Below, in pieces: positions 8,774 to 17,594 of a DNA stretch of 47,341 nucleotides. This DNA is from Woeseiaceae bacterium. Lineage in GTDB: Bacteria > Pseudomonadota > Gammaproteobacteria > Steroidobacterales > Woeseiaceae. Each line of letters starts with the position of its first letter. Within the stretch, counting starts at the first letter, position 1. The notes beneath the pieces were generated by a model. The model saw nothing but the letters and a program-made list of their open reading frames with translations. It was not told where the DNA came from and made no database searches. Position numbers and translations under genes: made by a program. The stretch covers positions 53,825-101,165 of the forward strand of contig WVYQ01000020.1 of NCBI GenBank assembly GCA_011772865.1, in the 5' to 3' direction.

Positions 8774-9691
8774 ATGAAAAAGCTTATCGCATTGCTGGCC
8801 GCATGGGCATCAATAGCCAGTGCGCAGGATACAGCGGTCGACGAGACCACCGTCGAGGAAGAACCGGTACGCCGCTATACGGTCGAGATTATCGTCTTTT
8901 CTTATAGCGACGATGCCTCCGTGGGTTCCGAGATATTTCTCCCTGACGAGCCCCCTCCCGAGGAGGGCCTCATTCTTGACGAGGATGGCAACCCGATCCT
9001 CTCCCGGGACACAGAAATTCCGGAGTTTGGTGACCACGTGGTTGCGGACAAAGGCGTCGAGCCCGGAGAGGAAGAAGACGCCTCGTTGACCTGGATCATC
9101 GTTCCGGGCTTCGCCGAGGAACCGGCCGATGAGGCGCCAGTGTTACTTACTCGAGGCGCTGACCGGGAGGAACCGAATCCGTTTCAGCTCGTCCTTCTGG
9201 CGGAAGATGAATTCTTGCTCGGAGACGTCGCCGAACAGTTCGAATTGCTCGAGGCCTACGAAACCCTGGTGCATTTCGGCTGGACGCAGCCGACGTTCGA
9301 GGAAGAAGCAACACCACCTATCGAACTGCAGCTGATTACGGAGCCGCCGGAGGGCCTTGCGGGCACGTTGACACTCTATCTGAGCCGATACCTGCACCTG
9401 GTCGTCGATCTGGCTCTTGATGCGCCGGCAGAGTTCGAAAAGGAAGTGGTCGATGAGGATTCTTTCTTCAGTTTTGGCGACTCTCGCCCGGACTATGACG
9501 ATCGATACGAAGAGCAGCTCATACCCATACGTTTCAGGATTCAGGAAGACCGAATCATGAAGAATGGCGAACTGCGTTATTTCGACCACCCGAAGTTCGG
9601 TGTGCTGGCGAAAGTCACCCGGGTCGAAGAACCGGAAGAGGAAGATACCGGTGATGATACCGGTGCCCTAGTCGGCCGGCTTTCTCAATAA
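8774..9691 (+). CDS. csiV: CsiV family (DUF2803) periplasmic protein
   Basis: CsiV, studied in Vibrio cholerae, is a periplasmic peptidoglycan-binding protein needed under some cell-wall stresses. This 305-residue homologue has a signal peptide (MKKLIALLAAWASIASAQ), then the family entry VRRYTVEIIVFSY (about residues 33-45) and the C-terminal hallmark KNGELRYFDHPKFGVLAKV. It is markedly acidic, with Glu/Asp-rich runs near residues 20-32, in the central part and at the C-terminus. The ATG at 8774 is chosen because it gives the signal peptide; a longer frame from 8708 would overlap mfd. It lies 22 bases after mfd, a neighbourhood seen in other gammaproteobacteria, and its last 24 bases overlap the convergent GGDEF gene. 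Confidence 0.87.
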   Translation: MKKLIALLAAWASIASAQDTAVDETTVEEEPVRRYTVEIIVFSYSDDASVGSEIFLPDEPPPEEGLILDEDGNPILSRDTEIPEFGDHVVADKGVEPGEEEDASLTWIIVPGFAEEPADEAPVLLTRGADREEPNPFQLVLLAEDEFLLGDVAEQFELLEAYETLVHFGWTQPTFEEEATPPIELQLITEPPEGLAGTLTLYLSRYLHLVVDLALDAPAEFEKEVVDEDSFFSFGDSRPDYDDRYEEQLIPIRFRIQEDRIMKNGELRYFDHPKFGVLAKVTRVEEPEEEDTGDDTGALVGRLSQ

Positions 9692-10540
9692 GCGTTCGAG
9701 AAAATCGCTCGGCGGCCCGTCCTCGGGACCGGCGCCGACGCGATAGGAAACAGTCACGAACTTCGCGATTTTCGAACGAGGATGATGCAAGCCCAGATCG
9801 CGGACTGCCGTTGCAATACGCTCTGCAAACTCACGAACGCCGGCCTCATCCGATGCATGCGACAGCACGGCGAACTTTGCGCCGTCCATCCTGCCGACCA
9901 CGTCACTGGCCCGTCTCAGGCAACGCCGGATAGTCCGACCGACGCGCCGCAGGCACGAATCGGCCGCATGGCGTCCGAATACATCGACGTAGGCATCGAA
10001 ATCGTCGAGCGCGAAGACGACGACTGCCAGCATACTTTTCTCGCGTCCGGCAACAGCCCAGTCGTGCTCGAAGATCTCCCTGAACGCACGCGCGTTCAAG
10101 AGACCCGTCGTGGGATCGTCCCGGGTCAGGTCTCGAATAGTTCGCTTGGCCTTGAGCAGCGCGTGGTGCATGTCGCTGCTTGCTACGGCGGCATTACCTC
10201 CGCTGCCGCGCCAGAACACAGCGTAATATCGCGCATCCGTCTCATCCGGCAGGCACAATGGCTTCAGGGCCAGCAGGTATTCCTTGCCCGCCTGTTCGAC
10301 CGGAAAACTCGTCTCCTGCTGCGAGCGGACGGCCTCGGATATCTCGAGCGCCAGTTCGCGCCCCACGAGCTGTTCCACCACATCGGCGAACGGCTGGTCG
10401 CGGCAGGCATCTCCCTGGATTGACTCGAAGGCCCTGTTGACCATCGTCACGGGCCAGTCGGGATGATCGACGCGCACGACAATCAACGGCTCCGCGGTCG
10501 CGGTGATGACCTGTTCGAGTATGTGCTGGTGTATGGACAT
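9668..10540 (-). CDS. PAS-GGDEF protein with degenerate GGDEF signature
   Basis: A 290-residue protein with no membrane segment. Residues about 8-112 look like a PAS domain (EPLIVVRVDHPDWPVTMVNRAF). Residues about 138-290 are a GGDEF domain: DDPTTGLLNARAF, then FALDDFD with the first metal-binding Asp, then GRHAADSCLRRVG. The catalytic signature expected as R-x-GGDEF reads RMDGAKF, so residues 219-223 are DGAKF and the second half of the active site is lost. It is therefore probably not an active diguanylate cyclase and may act as a c-di-GMP or GTP sensor or a protein-protein module. Its ATG overlaps the stop of the upstream phosphorylase gene (TAATG), implying coupled translation. Confidence 0.85.
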   Translation of the reverse strand: MSIHQHILEQVITATAEPLIVVRVDHPDWPVTMVNRAFESIQGDACRDQPFADVVEQLVGRELALEISEAVRSQQETSFPVEQAGKEYLLALKPLCLPDETDARYYAVFWRGSGGNAAVASSDMHHALLKAKRTIRDLTRDDPTTGLLNARAFREIFEHDWAVAGREKSMLAVVVFALDDFDAYVDVFGRHAADSCLRRVGRTIRRCLRRASDVVGRMDGAKFAVLSHASDEAGVREFAERIATAVRDLGLHHPRSKIAKFVTVSYRVGAGPEDGPPSDFLERLLRKPAD

Positions 10541-11274
10541 TACCCGGACCCGAAGAACGCCTTGAGTACCTGCATCGCCTGCATTTTGGCCGACAGGGTA
10601 CTGGATTCGACATCGGCATGTATCGGCATTTCCCCGCGTCCTGCCGCCTTGTTCACAACGAGTGAAAGACAGGCATACTCGAGGCCGAGTTCCATGGCGA
10701 TACTCGCCTCGGGCATCGCAGTCATACCGACGAAGTCGGCGCCATCTCGCTCGAGCCGATCTATCTCCGCTGCGGATTCGAGCCGCGGCCCCTGCGTCGC
10801 CGCGTAGACACCGCCATCGTGACAATCGACGCCTGCAGTCTCGGCCGCCGCCAGCAACGCGGCCCGCAGCCGCTGGGTGAATGGCTCGGTGAAATCGATA
10901 TGATCAAAATCCGGGTCGGGCTCGCCGTAGATCGTGTGCTCCCGCCCCCACGTATAGTCGATGATCTGGTCCGGGACAGCGATCTGCCCCGGCTCGCGAA
11001 TGGCCGAAATGACTCCGACGGTATTCAACGCAATAACAGCGTGGGCGCCGACGTCCTTCAACGCCTCGAGGTTCGCCCGGTAGTTGATCAGGTGAGGCGG
11101 CAGTGAATGATCGTCGCCGTGCCTCGGTATTACCAGCGCCGTGTCGTCGCCAAATCGCACAGGGCGGATCGGTGCCGATGGTGGGCCGAAACGCGTGTGG
11201 ACCCGGTGCGGCTCGGCGCTCGCCACAAACGCTTCGAAACCGCTACCAACGATAACTGCATACAATGTGCTCAA
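10540..11274 (-). CDS. mtnP: S-methyl-5'-thioinosine (or thioadenosine) phosphorylase
   Basis: Purine-nucleoside phosphorylase superfamily enzyme that cleaves the nucleoside left over from polyamine and quorum-signal synthesis. The 244-residue protein starts IVGSGF and has the phosphate-binding RHGDDHSLPPHLINYRANL, then ALNTVGVI, YAATQGPRLESAAEI and DFVGMTAMPEASIAMELGL with the ribose-binding Met and Glu. The NTVG variant, plus the position directly behind nagZ, resembles the Pseudomonas 5'-methylthioinosine phosphorylase PA3004 rather than a classical adenosine-specific MtnP. Substrate choice is therefore an inference. It overlaps nagZ upstream (ATGA) and the GGDEF gene downstream (TAATG). 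Confidence 0.9.
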   Translation of the reverse strand: MSTLYAVIVGSGFEAFVASAEPHRVHTRFGPPSAPIRPVRFGDDTALVIPRHGDDHSLPPHLINYRANLEALKDVGAHAVIALNTVGVISAIREPGQIAVPDQIIDYTWGREHTIYGEPDPDFDHIDFTEPFTQRLRAALLAAAETAGVDCHDGGVYAATQGPRLESAAEIDRLERDGADFVGMTAMPEASIAMELGLEYACLSLVVNKAAGRGEMPIHADVESSTLSAKMQAMQVLKAFFGSG

Positions 11275-12317
11275 GAATCAAGCTCCAGTTGTGGGCGCTC
11301 GGTCCAGCGCGCCAGGGCATGAGTTGCTTGTTGCCAGAGTTCGCTTGCTCGAAGCGTCTCGCGCAAAACGTGCCCGGTTCCATGGAGACGGGCAAGCCTG
11401 ACGAGAGACAGCGGGCGCGAATAGTCATTTAGAGCCTGCACGGCCTGCTCGGCGCCACGACGATCGTTGCAGATCAACACCATATCGCAACCCGCCTCGA
11501 GCGCACGTTTCGACCGCCTGCGCATCGAGCCATACGCGTCCGCAGCTTTCATGCTGAGATCGTCACAAAAGACCGCCCCACCGAAGCCCAGCCGGCTACG
11601 CAACTCGCGCTCGATCCAGAACTGCGAGAACCCGGCAGGCATCTCGTCGAGTTCCCGATATACGACGTGCGCCATCATGACGCCCGCAGCATGCCCGCCG
11701 CTGATCAACGTGTCGTAGGGATGCATGTCATCGAGCAGGTCGCCGTATTCGCGCCGGTCAATCGGCAATTCATGGTGCGAATCAGCGACGACCGCGCCGT
11801 GACCCGGAAAGTGCTTCGCGACCGCGGCCATTCCGGCACTGCGCAACCCACGCGCAAATGCAGCGGCCAGCTCGCCCACCGCCACGGGTTTGCGGTGAAA
11901 GGCACGGTCGCCAATCACCTCGCTGACACCCCAGTCGAGGTCAACGCACGGTGCGAAGCAAAGATCGATTCCGGCAGCCCTGAGCTCGGACGCAATAAGC
12001 CAGCCGACCTGCCGCGCCAGCAACGTCGCATTCTCCGGATCCTGGTCGTATTCGATCCCCAGGTGCCGCATGGACGGAATCCGACTGAAGCCGTCACGGA
12101 ATCGCTGGACCCGCCCGCCCTCGTGATCGACCGCGATGAGCAAGGGTGGCGTGCGCAGCGCACGGATTTGGGACACGAGATCGGCAATCTGTTCCGGAGA
12201 CTCGTAATTACGGCTGAACAGGATGACGCCACCGACCGCCGGTTCCCGCAGCAGGTCCCGGTCTGCCGGCGTTAGCGCGACCCCTTCTACATCGAGCATC
12301 ACCGGTCCGAGAGACAT
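11271..12317 (-). CDS. nagZ: Beta-N-acetylhexosaminidase NagZ
   Basis: Cytoplasmic glycoside hydrolase family 3 enzyme that removes N-acetylglucosamine from anhydromuropeptides during cell-wall recycling. The 348-residue single-domain protein has IAVDHEGGRVQRF (61-73), the flexible catalytic loop KHFPGHG (168-174) followed by the Asp-Ser-His triad DSH (179-181), and the nucleophile Asp in FCDDLSM (near 247). There is no signal peptide, as expected. A promoter-like pair lies just upstream, and the stop overlaps the phosphorylase start by 4 bases. Confidence 0.96.
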   Translation of the reverse strand: MSLGPVMLDVEGVALTPADRDLLREPAVGGVILFSRNYESPEQIADLVSQIRALRTPPLLIAVDHEGGRVQRFRDGFSRIPSMRHLGIEYDQDPENATLLARQVGWLIASELRAAGIDLCFAPCVDLDWGVSEVIGDRAFHRKPVAVGELAAAFARGLRSAGMAAVAKHFPGHGAVVADSHHELPIDRREYGDLLDDMHPYDTLISGGHAAGVMMAHVVYRELDEMPAGFSQFWIERELRSRLGFGGAVFCDDLSMKAADAYGSMRRRSKRALEAGCDMVLICNDRRGAEQAVQALNDYSRPLSLVRLARLHGTGHVLRETLRASELWQQATHALARWTERPQLELDS

Positions 12318-12337
12318 AAGGTTAATTCTATAAAAGT

Positions 12338-12365
12338 CTTATAATTTATTGAAATTATTTATCAA
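12338..12365 (-). promoter_or_regulatory. Candidate sigma-70 promoter with internal AT palindrome upstream of nagZ
   Basis: Read on the minus strand, TTGATA (12365-12360) and TATAAG (12343-12338) are separated by 16 bases, each one mismatch from consensus. The spacer carries a perfect 7-bp inverted repeat, ATAATTT/AAATTAT around a 4-base centre (12341-12358). The element overlaps the last codons and stop of rlmD and would give a leader of about 14 bases for nagZ. The region is strikingly AT-rich for this genome. Confidence 0.45.
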
Positions 12366-13677
12366 ATACTGCAATCGATTCGACGTGCGCCGTGTGCGGA
12401 AACATGTCAATGATACCCGCTGCCACACACGAAAATCCTTTTTCGTGAACGAGTACCCCTGCATCCCTCGCCAGCGTTCCAGGGTGACAGGAAACATAGA
12501 CGATGCGCCGGGGACCGATGACGTCCATCTGCTCGGAAACCTCCTGCGCACCACTGCGCGCGGGATCGAGCAGCACGAGATCCCAGGATTCATCGAGCCA
12601 GGTTTCGGAACCGTCGATACCGCTCAGGTCCGCTTTACGAAACTCGGCATTGGTGATCCCGTTCAACTCGGCATTCGCCGCTGCTGCCTTGACAAGCATT
12701 GTTTCCATTTCAACGCCCAACACGTGTGCCGCCCTGCGTGCCAACGGTAACGAAAAATTGCCGATACCGCAGTACAGGTCAAGGACGCGGTCACCCGGGC
12801 CGGGCGCCAGCGTTTCGACTGCCCGATGCACCATTCTGCGATTGATGTCGGCATTGACCTGCACGAATCCGACCGCCTCGAACGCGATACGAACGTCGAA
12901 TTCGGGAAGTTCATAGTAAAGAGGCCCGGCATCGGTTTCCGGGTACAGCAGTCCCACCGAGTCCAGCCCGCCGGGTTGCAGGTAGATTCGAACATCGTGA
13001 TCACGACCAAACTGCCGCAGCACCGCCTCGTCATCGGCACTTGGGGGATCGAGCACCCGGAAGACCAGGGCAGTCGCATTATCGGCGATCGATACCTCGA
13101 CCTGGGGCAATCTTGCCCGAATCGACAGCGCCCCAATCAACTCGCTCAGTGCGGCAATCAAGCCATCGACCGGCTTTGCGAGAATATCGCAGCGACTCAT
13201 ATCGGTGATAAATGGCGCGTGCCGCTCCCTGAAGCCGACCAGAACTCTGCCCTTTGCGTGAACATCCTTCACGGCCAGGCGGGCGCGGCGGCGGTAATTC
13301 CAGGCCGGTCCGGTCAGGGGGTCGAGCCAGGCCGCCGGCGTGACTCGACCGATGCGCTCGAAATTATCTCGCAGCGCCTGCTCTTTGATGCTCCGCTGCT
13401 GGGTATCCGACACATGCTGCAGCGAACAGCCGCCGCAACGGCCATAGAACTCGCAACGCGCCTCGATTCTTTCAGGCGAAGGGTCGATGACCTCGAGCAA
13501 CTCGGCCTCGTCGTAATTGCGCCGGAACTTGCGGCGCTGGTAACGCACTTCTTCACCCGGGAGCGCCCCGGCGACAAACACTTTTTTGCCTTCCGTCGCT
13601 GCGATGCCCCGGCCATCGTGCGTCGCGGATACGATCCTGGCCGTTTCCGGCTCCCGGCGGCGTTGACGACGGCCCAT
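12355..13677 (-). CDS. rlmD: 23S rRNA (uracil-1939-C5)-methyltransferase RlmD
   Basis: SAM-dependent enzyme that makes m5U1939 in 23S rRNA. The 440-residue protein has an N-terminal TRAM-like RNA-binding region (about 8-65). An iron-sulfur cluster motif follows, CEFYGRCGGC (Cys 75, 81 and 84), with a fourth Cys in MSRCDIL. The methyltransferase core has FVQVNADINRRM, DLYCGIGNFSLPLA (SAM binding), LDPARSGAQ and the catalytic Cys in YVSCHPGTLARDA. Its start overlaps the stop of the upstream exonuclease gene by one base. Confidence 0.96.
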   Translation of the reverse strand: MGRRQRRREPETARIVSATHDGRGIAATEGKKVFVAGALPGEEVRYQRRKFRRNYDEAELLEVIDPSPERIEARCEFYGRCGGCSLQHVSDTQQRSIKEQALRDNFERIGRVTPAAWLDPLTGPAWNYRRRARLAVKDVHAKGRVLVGFRERHAPFITDMSRCDILAKPVDGLIAALSELIGALSIRARLPQVEVSIADNATALVFRVLDPPSADDEAVLRQFGRDHDVRIYLQPGGLDSVGLLYPETDAGPLYYELPEFDVRIAFEAVGFVQVNADINRRMVHRAVETLAPGPGDRVLDLYCGIGNFSLPLARRAAHVLGVEMETMLVKAAAANAELNGITNAEFRKADLSGIDGSETWLDESWDLVLLDPARSGAQEVSEQMDVIGPRRIVYVSCHPGTLARDAGVLVHEKGFSCVAAGIIDMFPHTAHVESIAVFDK

Positions 13678-14447
13678 CAGTCCTGCCAGGCGGAGAGAAA
13701 CTCGTTCAGGTGCGGCTGGTCGAGGGTTTCGAGGGTCGAGCGCACGAGAGCAAACTCTTTCTCAAGTCCCTTTTCATCAAGATTGCCGCGCATATGTTCG
13801 TAACGCAGGTAGACGAGCCAGGTATTCAGCACATCGGTTTCACAATAGTCCCGGATCTCACGAATTCCCCCATCGAGAAACGTATCCCAGACCTTGGCGC
13901 CACTCATTCCGAGTTTGCCGGGAAATCCCAGGAGTACGGCAGTCTGATCCAGGCTTGCGCTGGCACGAGCCTGGTATCCGGCGAGTACATCCATCAGGTC
14001 AGTGTGTCGCGAGTGAAAGCGATTCAGGTAATTATTCCACCGAAAATCGGAATCCGAGTCACCCGTCTCCCAGTAACGCGCCGCGCGCGCACCATGGCGC
14101 AGTGCGCGATAGTGCAGGACAGGCAAATCGAAGCCACCGCCATTCCAGGAAACGAGATCCGGTGAGTACCGTTCGATACCATCGAAAAACCGGGCGACCA
14201 ACTCGGACTCGTCCGCATCTTCGTCGCCCAGGCTCCAGACCCGGAAAGAATCACCCGTCCGCAGCGCGACGGATATTGCGACGATGCGATGCTGGTGCAA
14301 CGGCAAGAACTCGCGACCGGACTTTTGCAGCTGCTTGAACGTCATTGCCTTGGCGACGTCCTCATCCGATACACCGTCAAGATTCCACATTCGACGCCCG
14401 AACTCGACGTCAGGTACGGTCTCGATGTCGAACGAAAAACAGTGCAT
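13677..14447 (-). CDS. Predicted 3'-5' exonuclease, PolB-like DnaQ-fold family
   Basis: A 256-residue protein of the family described as 3'-5' exonuclease related to the DNA polymerase B exonuclease domain. The three exonuclease motifs are visible: FDIETVPD (motif I, near residues 6-13), SWNGGGFDLPVL (motif II, near 99-110) and DYCETDVLNTWLVY (motif III). The acidic metal ligands are thus retained and activity is likely, but the biological role is not known. It lies 3 bases after pdxJ and overlaps rlmD by one base, so it shares that transcript. Confidence 0.88.
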   Translation of the reverse strand: MHCFSFDIETVPDVEFGRRMWNLDGVSDEDVAKAMTFKQLQKSGREFLPLHQHRIVAISVALRTGDSFRVWSLGDEDADESELVARFFDGIERYSPDLVSWNGGGFDLPVLHYRALRHGARAARYWETGDSDSDFRWNNYLNRFHSRHTDLMDVLAGYQARASASLDQTAVLLGFPGKLGMSGAKVWDTFLDGGIREIRDYCETDVLNTWLVYLRYEHMRGNLDEKGLEKEFALVRSTLETLDQPHLNEFLSAWQD

Positions 14448-14450
14448 CGC

Positions 14451-15191
14451 CTAAACGCCCGACCGCGCCTGCAGCATCAGATCTTTCATGTCCCGAACCG
14501 CGGCCGTCATTCCGTCAAAGACGGCGCGCGACACGATCGCATGACCGATGTTCAGCTCGACGATTTGATCAATACTGGCAATTGCCGAAACATTTCTGTA
14601 GTGCAAGCCGTGGCCTGCGTTGACGAGCAGGCCAATGTCGCTGGCGTGCTTTGCCGCTGCCACGATCCGCTGCAATTCTTTTTCCTGTTCGGCGCCGTCG
14701 ACCTCTGCATAACTGCCGGTGTGCAACTCGACAACAGGCGCCCCGACCGCAACCGCGGCGTCAATTTGGGCCGGCTCAGGATCGATAAACAATGACACAC
14801 GGATACCTGCCTCAGCAAGACGCGCACAGGCGTCTCGAACCTTGTCCTGCAGGCCGAGCACATCCAGGCCGCCCTCCGTCGTCAATTCCTGGCGGTTTTC
14901 CGGCACCAGGCAGACGTCAGTCGGCTTGAGCTTCCCGGCGATGCCGAGCATCTCGTCCGTCACAGCTATTTCGAGGTTCATGTGCGTCCGCATTACTTCG
15001 AGAATCTCGGTCAGGTCGCTGTCCTGGATGTGACGGCGGTCTTCGCGCAGGTGCACGGTGATACTGTCGGCGCCAGCCAGCTCCGCCATGACGGCTGCTT
15101 CGACGGGACGTGGATAGGATGTGCCACGCGCCTGCCGCAGTGTAGCGACGTGGTCGATATTGACGCCGAGATGAATTGGGCTGTCGGGCAT
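14451..15191 (-). CDS. pdxJ: Pyridoxine 5'-phosphate synthase PdxJ
   Basis: Condenses 3-amino-2-oxopropyl phosphate with deoxyxylulose phosphate to make pyridoxine 5'-phosphate in the DXP-dependent vitamin B6 route. The 246-residue TIM barrel begins [19 protein letters not shown]. It then shows [39 protein letters not shown] and the late segment [11 protein letters not shown], all diagnostic for PdxJ. The gene follows recO, as in E. coli, but is followed by the exonuclease gene instead of acpS. Confidence 0.97.
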   Translation of the reverse strand: MPDSPIHLGVNIDHVATLRQARGTSYPRPVEAAVMAELAGADSITVHLREDRRHIQDSDLTEILEVMRTHMNLEIAVTDEMLGIAGKLKPTDVCLVPENRQELTTEGGLDVLGLQDKVRDACARLAEAGIRVSLFIDPEPAQIDAAVAVGAPVVELHTGSYAEVDGAEQEKELQRIVAAAKHASDIGLLVNAGHGLHYRNVSAIASIDQIVELNIGHAIVSRAVFDGMTAAVRDMKDLMLQARSGV

Positions 15192-15215
15192 CGCGCTATT
15201 CTAACCTGCAATGGC

Positions 15216-15956
15216 TCATTGTTTTGCCGGCGCGGATGCGCTGCGCATTTCCAGAAGCACCTTGCGACTTTTGAGCTCCTTGCCACCCAGGTGGAAGGAT
15301 ACGACTTCCCGCATCAGCCGACCTGCAGCACGCAAAACGGCCGGGTCATCGAAGCGCTGCTCGGCGATGCCGGCAAGTATCGCTCCACTGAAGATGAGCA
15401 GGCCGTCGGTTCGGTCCACGCGAACGGCGCCCTGCTCCATCCGGTACTCGTACGACTGTGCGGGATCGAGTGCATTCGTCGAACCGGACTCATGATCCAG
15501 GTTCAAGGCATAGCCCGAATGCCTGAGCAATGCCATCTCGAACTGGCGCAGGACCATGGCGACATCGGTCTCCGCGACGGCGAGGGCGCCAATGGTATCG
15601 GCGTAAGCGGCAAAAATTTCCGGCTGCGGGTCATGGCGATGGAGGAAATGCAACACGAGCTCATTGACATAGTAACCCGATAGCAGCGCCTCGCCGGTGA
15701 GACTGAGCGGCGCGCCACGTACTTCGGCGCCGGTCAGCGTACCCAGATCGGACTTGATGACCCATGACATCGACAAGGGCATGAACGGCCGGAGTACACC
15801 TTTCAGCCGCGACCGGGCACCGCGACTGCCGCGCGCTACAACGGCAAGCTTGCCATGCTCGCGGCTCAGGATGTCGAGGATCTGACTGGAATCCCGAAAC
15901 GGCTTGTGATGCAGGATGAAAGCGGCCTGCTGTTGTACACGTCGCTGGACTGACAT
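15216..15956 (-). CDS. recO: DNA repair protein RecO
   Basis: Mediator of RecF-pathway recombination that helps RecA load onto SSB-coated DNA. The 246-residue protein has the N-terminal OB-fold start (AFILHHKPFRDSSQILDILSREHGKL) followed by RGSRGARSRLKGVLRPFMPL, and a helical C-terminal domain with YYVNELVLHFL. A Cys zinc motif is not evident, which is common in gammaproteobacterial RecO. It sits between era and pdxJ in the usual order. Confidence 0.93.
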   Translation of the reverse strand: MSVQRRVQQQAAFILHHKPFRDSSQILDILSREHGKLAVVARGSRGARSRLKGVLRPFMPLSMSWVIKSDLGTLTGAEVRGAPLSLTGEALLSGYYVNELVLHFLHRHDPQPEIFAAYADTIGALAVAETDVAMVLRQFEMALLRHSGYALNLDHESGSTNALDPAQSYEYRMEQGAVRVDRTDGLLIFSGAILAGIAEQRFDDPAVLRAAGRLMREVVSFHLGGKELKSRKVLLEMRSASAPAKQ

Positions 15957-15967
15957 AGCGCCAGATT

Positions 15968-16861
15968 CTACTGCGACTCGAATCCGAGACGCAGCAAGTC
16001 CTTTTCACTGTCGGCCCAGTTGTCCTTTACTTTGACCCAGAGATCGAGATGCACCGGCCGCTGCAATTGCTGCTTGAGTTCGAGTCGCGCTTCCCGGCCG
16101 ATGCGCTTGAGGACCGCACCGCCCTTTCCGACGACGATGCCCTTCTGGCTATCGCGTTCGACCCAGATAATTGCGTGAATCGTGATTCCTTTCTCGTCGG
16201 CCTCGAATTGCTCAATCTGAACAGTCAATCCGTACGGAATTTCCTGGTGCAGTGACAGCGTCAGTTTTTCCCGGATTGTCTCGGCGGCACGAAACTCGAT
16301 ACCGCGGTCGGTCTGCATATCTGCTGGAAACAGAAACGGTGATTCCGGCAGGTAGGGCGGAATCAGGCCGAGTAATGCCTCGAGATTGTCGCCCTTGCGT
16401 GCCGAAATCGGAACGATATCGGCGAATTCGCGACGCTCGGCCGTCTCGCTGATGATTGCCAGTAACTTGTCTTTCGGCTGTACGAGGTCGACTTTGTTGA
16501 GAACCGCAACCACTGGCGCGGACACTGACTGCAGCCGCTGCAGCACATCTCCGTCCTCGACCGTCCAGCGGCCTGCTTCGACGACGAACAGTATGAGGTC
16601 CGCATCAGCCAGTGCGCTCGCCGCTGCACGGTTCATCATGCGATTCATCGCCTTGTCCGCCTTGCGATGGATGCCCGGTGTGTCGATGAAAACGATCTGG
16701 GTATCGGGCGTCGTGTGAACGGCCAGAATGCGATGCCTCGTCGTCTGTGGCTTCGCCGTGACGATACTGACCTTGGTCCCCATCAGCACATTGATCAGCG
16801 TCGATTTGCCGACATTTGGGCGCCCGACAACAGCAACGAATCCGCAGTTCGTTGTGCTCAT
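15968..16861 (-). CDS. era: GTPase Era
   Basis: Essential GTPase that binds the 3' end of 16S rRNA and assists 30S assembly. The 297-residue protein has G1 GRPNVGKST (13-21), an effector-region Thr in PQTTRHR, G3 DTPG, G4 NKVD and G5 SARK. A C-terminal KH domain carries the GKGGAVLKRIGREAR loop. Its ATG overlaps the rnc stop by 4 bases, the standard rnc-era coupling. Confidence 0.97.
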   Translation of the reverse strand: MSTTNCGFVAVVGRPNVGKSTLINVLMGTKVSIVTAKPQTTRHRILAVHTTPDTQIVFIDTPGIHRKADKAMNRMMNRAAASALADADLILFVVEAGRWTVEDGDVLQRLQSVSAPVVAVLNKVDLVQPKDKLLAIISETAERREFADIVPISARKGDNLEALLGLIPPYLPESPFLFPADMQTDRGIEFRAAETIREKLTLSLHQEIPYGLTVQIEQFEADEKGITIHAIIWVERDSQKGIVVGKGGAVLKRIGREARLELKQQLQRPVHLDLWVKVKDNWADSEKDLLRLGFESQ

Positions 16862-17541
16862 GCTTCGTCGGCCGCGTGCAAACGTGACAACATCGCCTCA
16901 GCCGCCTGCTGTTCGGCAGTGCGCCGCGTGGTGCCGCTGCCCTTCGTCACATTATCGGCCGCGCGGCAACTGACTTCGAAAGTCTGCTGATGCGCCTCGC
17001 CGGAAACCTCGTGCAACTCATATTCGGGCAGGCCCATCTGCCGCGCTTGCATCCACTCCTGCAGTCGACTCTTGGCATCCCGCAACGACTCGACGTCGGG
17101 AAACTCGTGCAGCCGATGGCCAAAGGCCTTCTCGATAGCGACGCGTGTTGCCTCGAAACCCGAATCGAGATAAATCGCACCAAATACAGCCTCGAGGGCA
17201 TCGGCGAGAATCGAACGTCGACGGTGGCCACCGCTTTTGCGCTCACCCGATCCCAGGTACAGGTGCTTGCCAATCCCGAGTTCGCCCGCAATTTCAGCAA
17301 GTGACTGGTCGTTCACAAGGGAGGCCCGCAGGCGGCTGAGGTCGCCTTCGGTTGCGAGAGGATGGCTGCGGAACACGACTTCAGAAATTACAAGGTCCAG
17401 GACGGCGTCGCCGAGAAACTCGAGGCGTTCGTTGTTGTTGCCAGCCGCACTGCGATGGGTCAGCGCAAGCTCGAGGAGCCGCGCATCGGCAAATTCGTAA
17501 TCCAGGGAATTTTTCAGCCAGGTTCCGGCTTTGTCTGCCAC
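16858..17541 (-). CDS. rnc: Ribonuclease III
   Basis: Double-strand-specific endoribonuclease that processes rRNA and structured mRNAs. The 227-residue protein contains the signature NERLEFLGDAVLDL (37-50) with the catalytic acidic residues, a second acidic site in ADALEAVFGAIYLDSGF, and a C-terminal double-stranded RNA-binding domain (about 157-225, with SCRAADNVTKGSGTTRRTAE). It starts 53 bases after the DUF4845 gene and overlaps era by 4 bases. Confidence 0.96.
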   Translation of the reverse strand: MADKAGTWLKNSLDYEFADARLLELALTHRSAAGNNNERLEFLGDAVLDLVISEVVFRSHPLATEGDLSRLRASLVNDQSLAEIAGELGIGKHLYLGSGERKSGGHRRRSILADALEAVFGAIYLDSGFEATRVAIEKAFGHRLHEFPDVESLRDAKSRLQEWMQARQMGLPEYELHEVSGEAHQQTFEVSCRAADNVTKGSGTTRRTAEQQAAEAMLSRLHAADEA

Positions 17542-17594
17542 TATCGCTCGTTCTTGATGATCTGGCGCGCAACGTGCCGCGACCGGGTCTTGCC

